Source: Sulfurovum sp.
Lineage (GTDB): Bacteria; Campylobacterota; Campylobacteria; Campylobacterales; Sulfurovaceae
Direction: 5' to 3'
Length of the DNA: 8,020 nt
NCBI GenBank assembly: GCA_027038155.1
Contig: JALVXW010000279.1
Coordinates: 1 to 8,020 of the forward strand
Shown: one piece after another, positions 6,122-8,020 of the stretch
Position numbering within the stretch: the stretch's first letter is position 1
Layout of the letters: the number at the start of each line of letters is the position of its first letter
The notes under the pieces: model-generated
What the model was told of the DNA's origin: nothing
The model's input: the letters and a program-made list of their open reading frames with translations, nothing else
The model's database searches: none
Position numbers and translations under genes: made by a program

Positions 6122-7210
6122 ATGTTCACATTTCAAAACATTTACAAAGCATACTTGCAATGCCGTAAACATAAACGAAATACCATAAATGCTCTGCAAT
6201 TTGAACAAAACCTCATAGAAAACCTATGGGATTTGACTCATACTTTGCAAAACAGAACATATAAACCCACTACTTCCATCTGTTTTTTAACTAGTTCTCC
6301 CAAGCTTAGAGAAGTTTTCGCTGCAGACTTTAAAGACAGGGTGGTACACCATGTACTAGTAAATGCGATGGAAGAGAAGTATGAAAAGATGTTCATCCAT
6401 GATGTCTACAATAACAGAAAAAACAAAGGCATACACCAAGCAGTAAAGCGGGCACAACGCTATATGAGGCAGATACCCAAGGGCTACTACTTACAGCTGG
6501 ACATAAAAGGTTTTTTTTATTGCTTAGACAAAGATATATTGTACAAAAAGATACATAAACAAATGCACAGTAGCGACGACATTGTGTGGCTCTCTCGTGT
6601 CATCATCTACCACGACCCCACAAAAGACTATCTGTTTAAAGGTGACAAAAATAAGCTAGCTCTGTTACCATCCCATAAGACACTCTTTAAGATACCTAAA
6701 AACAGAGGACTTCCCATAGGCAACCTAACGTCGCAGTTTTTTGCCAATGTCTACATGAACGACTTCGACAACTACCTAAAACGTACACTTAAAGTAAAAC
6801 GCTACATACGCTATGTCGACGACTTTGTACTTTTTGATGAAAGTAAAGAGAGACTAGAGGTACTAAAAAAACAGATAGCACACTATTTGGATGCGAGCCT
6901 AAAACTCTCTCTAAGAGAAGATGCAAAACTTAAAAAGCACAGTGCAGGTTTGGATTTTCTAGGTTACATTATACGACCCAACTATATGTTGGTACGACAA
7001 AGAGTAGTCAACAACTACAAAAAGAAAAAAGCCAAATACCTACAAAGCTACGAAGAGCAAAAAGGAAATATGAGTCTTTCAGAGATAAAAGCATTTTTAT
7101 CTGTGAAAGCTTCATTTGCTAGCCATACCAAGCATGCAAACAGCTACAACTTAAACCAAAAAATAGGAGTATTACATGAAACGAATCCTTTTGATTACGA
7201 TAGGGCTTAG
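6122..7210 (+). CDS. DGR reverse transcriptase
   Basis: This enzyme copies TR RNA into cDNA with errors opposite adenines, working with Avd. The product is 362 residues, the usual compact DGR length, with no maturase or endonuclease domain. Visible motifs in order: REVFAADFKDRVVHHVL (63-79), a template-contact block; the first catalytic Asp in QLDIKGFF (125-132, D127); GLPIGNLTSQFFANVYMN (196-213), in which the IGxxxSQ form is characteristic of DGR enzymes and contrasts with the QG-type motif of group II intron and retroviral enzymes; the catalytic YVDD box (231-234); and GLDFLGYIIRP (276-286). All three catalytic Asp residues are present, so the enzyme looks intact. It follows TR directly, as in most DGRs, and its last 35 bp overlap the second target gene, implying co-translation. 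Confidence 0.96.
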   Translation: MFTFQNIYKAYLQCRKHKRNTINALQFEQNLIENLWDLTHTLQNRTYKPTTSICFLTSSPKLREVFAADFKDRVVHHVLVNAMEEKYEKMFIHDVYNNRKNKGIHQAVKRAQRYMRQIPKGYYLQLDIKGFFYCLDKDILYKKIHKQMHSSDDIVWLSRVIIYHDPTKDYLFKGDKNKLALLPSHKTLFKIPKNRGLPIGNLTSQFFANVYMNDFDNYLKRTLKVKRYIRYVDDFVLFDESKERLEVLKKQIAHYLDASLKLSLREDAKLKKHSAGLDFLGYIIRPNYMLVRQRVVNNYKKKKAKYLQSYEEQKGNMSLSEIKAFLSVKASFASHTKHANSYNLNQKIGVLHETNPFDYDRA

Positions 7211-7595
7211 CATAAGCCTCTTTGCCGATTTTACAAGAGATGACACTACAAAGATTGTTACAGACAACGAAACAGGCTTGCAGTGGCAAGATAACGAAAG
7301 TACAACAAAGACTTGGCAAGATGCCATAAACTACTGTGAAGACCTTACCTTAGGTAACTACGATGACTGGAGACTTCCTAACATCAATGAGCTAACCTCT
7401 ATAATAGATGATACTAAGATATCTCCAAGTTTGAGTTCTGTATTTAAGTTTTTTGCGTCTAACTTTTACTGGTCGTCGACTACCTCTGCCGGCAGTAGCA
7501 GCCTTGCGTGGAGCGTCTACTTCTACGATGGCGGCCAGGACTACCACTATAAGTACGGTAGCCATTTTGTTCGGTGCGTTAGAGCAGGACAGTAG
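7176..7595 (+). CDS. Small exported DUF1566 (C-type-lectin-like) protein, DGR target 2
   Basis: This 139-residue product is little more than a signal peptide and one DUF1566 domain. Residues 1-17 (MKRILLITIGLSISLFA) look like a Sec signal with no lipobox cysteine, so the mature protein is probably periplasmic or secreted. The rest aligns along its whole length with the C-terminal domain of the large lipoprotein: FTRDDTTKIVTDNETGLQWQDN matches SYSRDDSKEIVTD..TGLQWQDN, then YCEDL, NYDDWRLPN and SNFYWSSTT, ending RCVRAGQ. Residues 94-138 are VR2. The ATG at 7176 has AGGAG at 7165-7169 and lies inside the reverse transcriptase gene (35-bp overlap), so the two are very likely in one operon. It is shorter than the lipoprotein domain in the loop between the GLQWQDN and DDWRLP motifs. 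Partner and ligand are unknown. Confidence 0.92.
   Translation: MKRILLITIGLSISLFADFTRDDTTKIVTDNETGLQWQDNESTTKTWQDAINYCEDLTLGNYDDWRLPNINELTSIIDDTKISPSLSSVFKFFASNFYWSSTTSAGSSSLAWSVYFYDGGQDYHYKYGSHFVRCVRAGQ
7455..7589 (+). repeat. DGR variable repeat VR2
   Basis: This 135-bp stretch aligns without gaps to TR. It differs at 24 positions, 22 of them adenines in TR (10 to T, 8 to G, 4 to C). The two non-adenine differences are T to G at 7513 and G to A at 7519, close together and both changing the amino acid. Identity to TR extends 5 bp further upstream (7450-7454). VR1 and VR2 differ from each other at many of the same codons, showing independent retargeting from the shared TR. Confidence 0.97.
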
Positions 7596-7609
7596 TTTTG
7601 ATTTTTGAT
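7569..7609 (+). promoter_or_regulatory. IMH-like 3' target element of VR2
   Basis: The 21-bp block 7569-7589 is identical to VR1 and TR. The next 20 bp (7590-7609) are identical only to the flank of VR1 and extend past the stop codon into non-coding DNA. The element therefore seems conserved for DNA recognition by the DGR rather than for protein. No clear flanking hairpin of the type seen in Bordetella phage was found. Confidence 0.75.
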
Positions 7610-7632
7610 ATTTTTATATTTTCAAATTAATA

Positions 7633-7644
7633 CTAAAAGTTTAG
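7633..7644. repeat. Weak 5-bp inverted repeat after target 2
   Basis: CTAAA (7633-7637) pairs with TTTAG (7640-7644) over 2 nt. It is too short and A/T-rich to call a terminator with confidence, and no better terminator is visible between target 2 and luxS. Confidence 0.2.
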
Positions 7645-7681
7645 AAATTACACATTAGATTTAAATTTGGGCGCTATTTGC

Positions 7682-7710
7682 TATTGAATATTCACTTTTT
7701 CCGTTATAAT
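7682..7710 (+). promoter_or_regulatory. Probable luxS promoter
   Basis: A perfect -10 hexamer TATAAT lies at 7705-7710. A weak -35 candidate (TATTGA, 7682-7687) is spaced 17 nt upstream, inside an A/T-rich spacer. It sits 26 nt before the luxS start codon. This suggests luxS is transcribed independently of the DGR operon. Confidence 0.6.
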
Positions 7711-7736
7711 TTGAAAAATTATAAAAGGAAAATAGC

Positions 7737-8020
7737 ATGCCACTTTTAGACAGTTTTACCGTTGACCATACCAAGATGATCGCACCTGCCGTGCGTGTTG
7801 CCAAAAAGATGAAAACACCGTGCGGTGATGACATTACCGTATTTGACCTGCGTTTTACAATACCTAACAAAGAGCGTCTCTCTGCCAAAGGGGTCCATAC
7901 CCTTGAACACCTTTTTGCAGGCTTCATGCGGGAGCATCTTAATTCAAAGAAGGTAGAGATCATCGATATTTCACCTATGGGATGTAGAACAGGCTTTTAT
8001 ATGTCACTGCTTGGCACGCC
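7737..8020 (+). CDS. luxS: S-ribosylhomocysteine lyase LuxS (5' part; gene runs off the window)
   Basis: LuxS cleaves S-ribosylhomocysteine to homocysteine and DPD, the precursor of autoinducer-2, in the activated methyl cycle in the cytoplasm. The first 94 codons are present. The start MPLLDSFTVDH is the family's conserved N-terminus. The HTLEH metal-binding motif gives His54, Glu57 and His58. Arg39 lies in VFDLRF, and the catalytic Cys83 in SPMGCRTGF. The third metal ligand (Cys near 126) would lie outside the window. The ribosome binding site AAGGAA (7725-7730) supports the start. It appears to be an ordinary housekeeping neighbour with its own promoter rather than part of the DGR. Confidence 0.97.
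   Translation, partial: MPLLDSFTVDHTKMIAPAVRVAKKMKTPCGDDITVFDLRFTIPNKERLSAKGVHTLEHLFAGFMREHLNSKKVEIIDISPMGCRTGFYMSLLGT

Noticed and set aside
6122..7210. Group II intron or retron reverse transcriptase
   Set aside because: There is no maturase or endonuclease domain and no intron or msr/msd structure. The IGNLTSQ motif together with TR/VR and Avd marks a DGR.
5855..7589. CRISPR array or simple gene duplication as the cause of the 135-bp repeats
   Set aside because: There are three copies with irregular spacing, two of them coding, and substitutions are concentrated at template adenines, which neither explanation predicts.
7596..7736. Rho-independent terminator between target 2 and luxS
   Set aside because: Only a 5-bp A/T stem was found, with no G/C-rich hairpin followed by a T-run.

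Overview
The window holds a complete two-target diversity-generating retroelement (DGR) on the + strand, followed by the start of luxS. The DNA is AT-rich, the short intergenic gaps are strongly A/T, ribosome binding sites are of the AAGGAG type, and there is a ten-G homopolymer of the kind common in phase-variable loci. Together with a chromosomal luxS neighbour and DUF1566-type exported proteins, this suggests a Campylobacterota-like (epsilonproteobacterial) Gram-negative bacterium. That assignment is an inference and no 16S or other marker is present. Nothing in the window looks like a phage structural or packaging gene, so this seems to be a cellular DGR.

Layout: 1-325 is non-coding DNA with small hairpins. 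326-5293 encodes a 1655-residue lipoprotein (PKD, DUF5011-like Ig, a large unassigned middle, a von Willebrand factor D domain, two tandem ~110-residue modules, and a C-terminal DUF1566/C-type-lectin-like domain). The last 45 codons before its final Gln are variable repeat VR1 (5153-5287). 5324-5701 encodes the accessory variability determinant Avd, with a G10 tract near its 3' end. 5702-6121 is non-coding and holds the adenine-rich template repeat TR (5855-5989), flanked by potential RNA stems. 6122-7210 encodes the DGR reverse transcriptase. 7176-7595 overlaps its end and encodes a second, small exported DUF1566 protein whose 3' end is VR2 (7455-7589). 7596-7736 is an A/T-rich spacer with a good sigma70-type promoter, and luxS starts at 7737 and runs off the window.

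How it works together: by analogy with characterised DGRs, TR is transcribed, copied by the reverse transcriptase with Avd into cDNA carrying random substitutions at adenines, and that cDNA replaces VR1 and VR2. The sequence shows the signature directly. TR and each VR are 135 nt with no gaps. VR1 differs from TR at 17 of 47 adenines but only 2 of 88 other bases, and VR2 at 22 of 47 adenines and 2 of 88 others. Sixteen AAY (Asn) codons in TR carry nearly all the variation. The predicted result is two independently diversified ligand-binding surfaces, one on a very large surface-anchored lipoprotein and one on a minimal exported protein.
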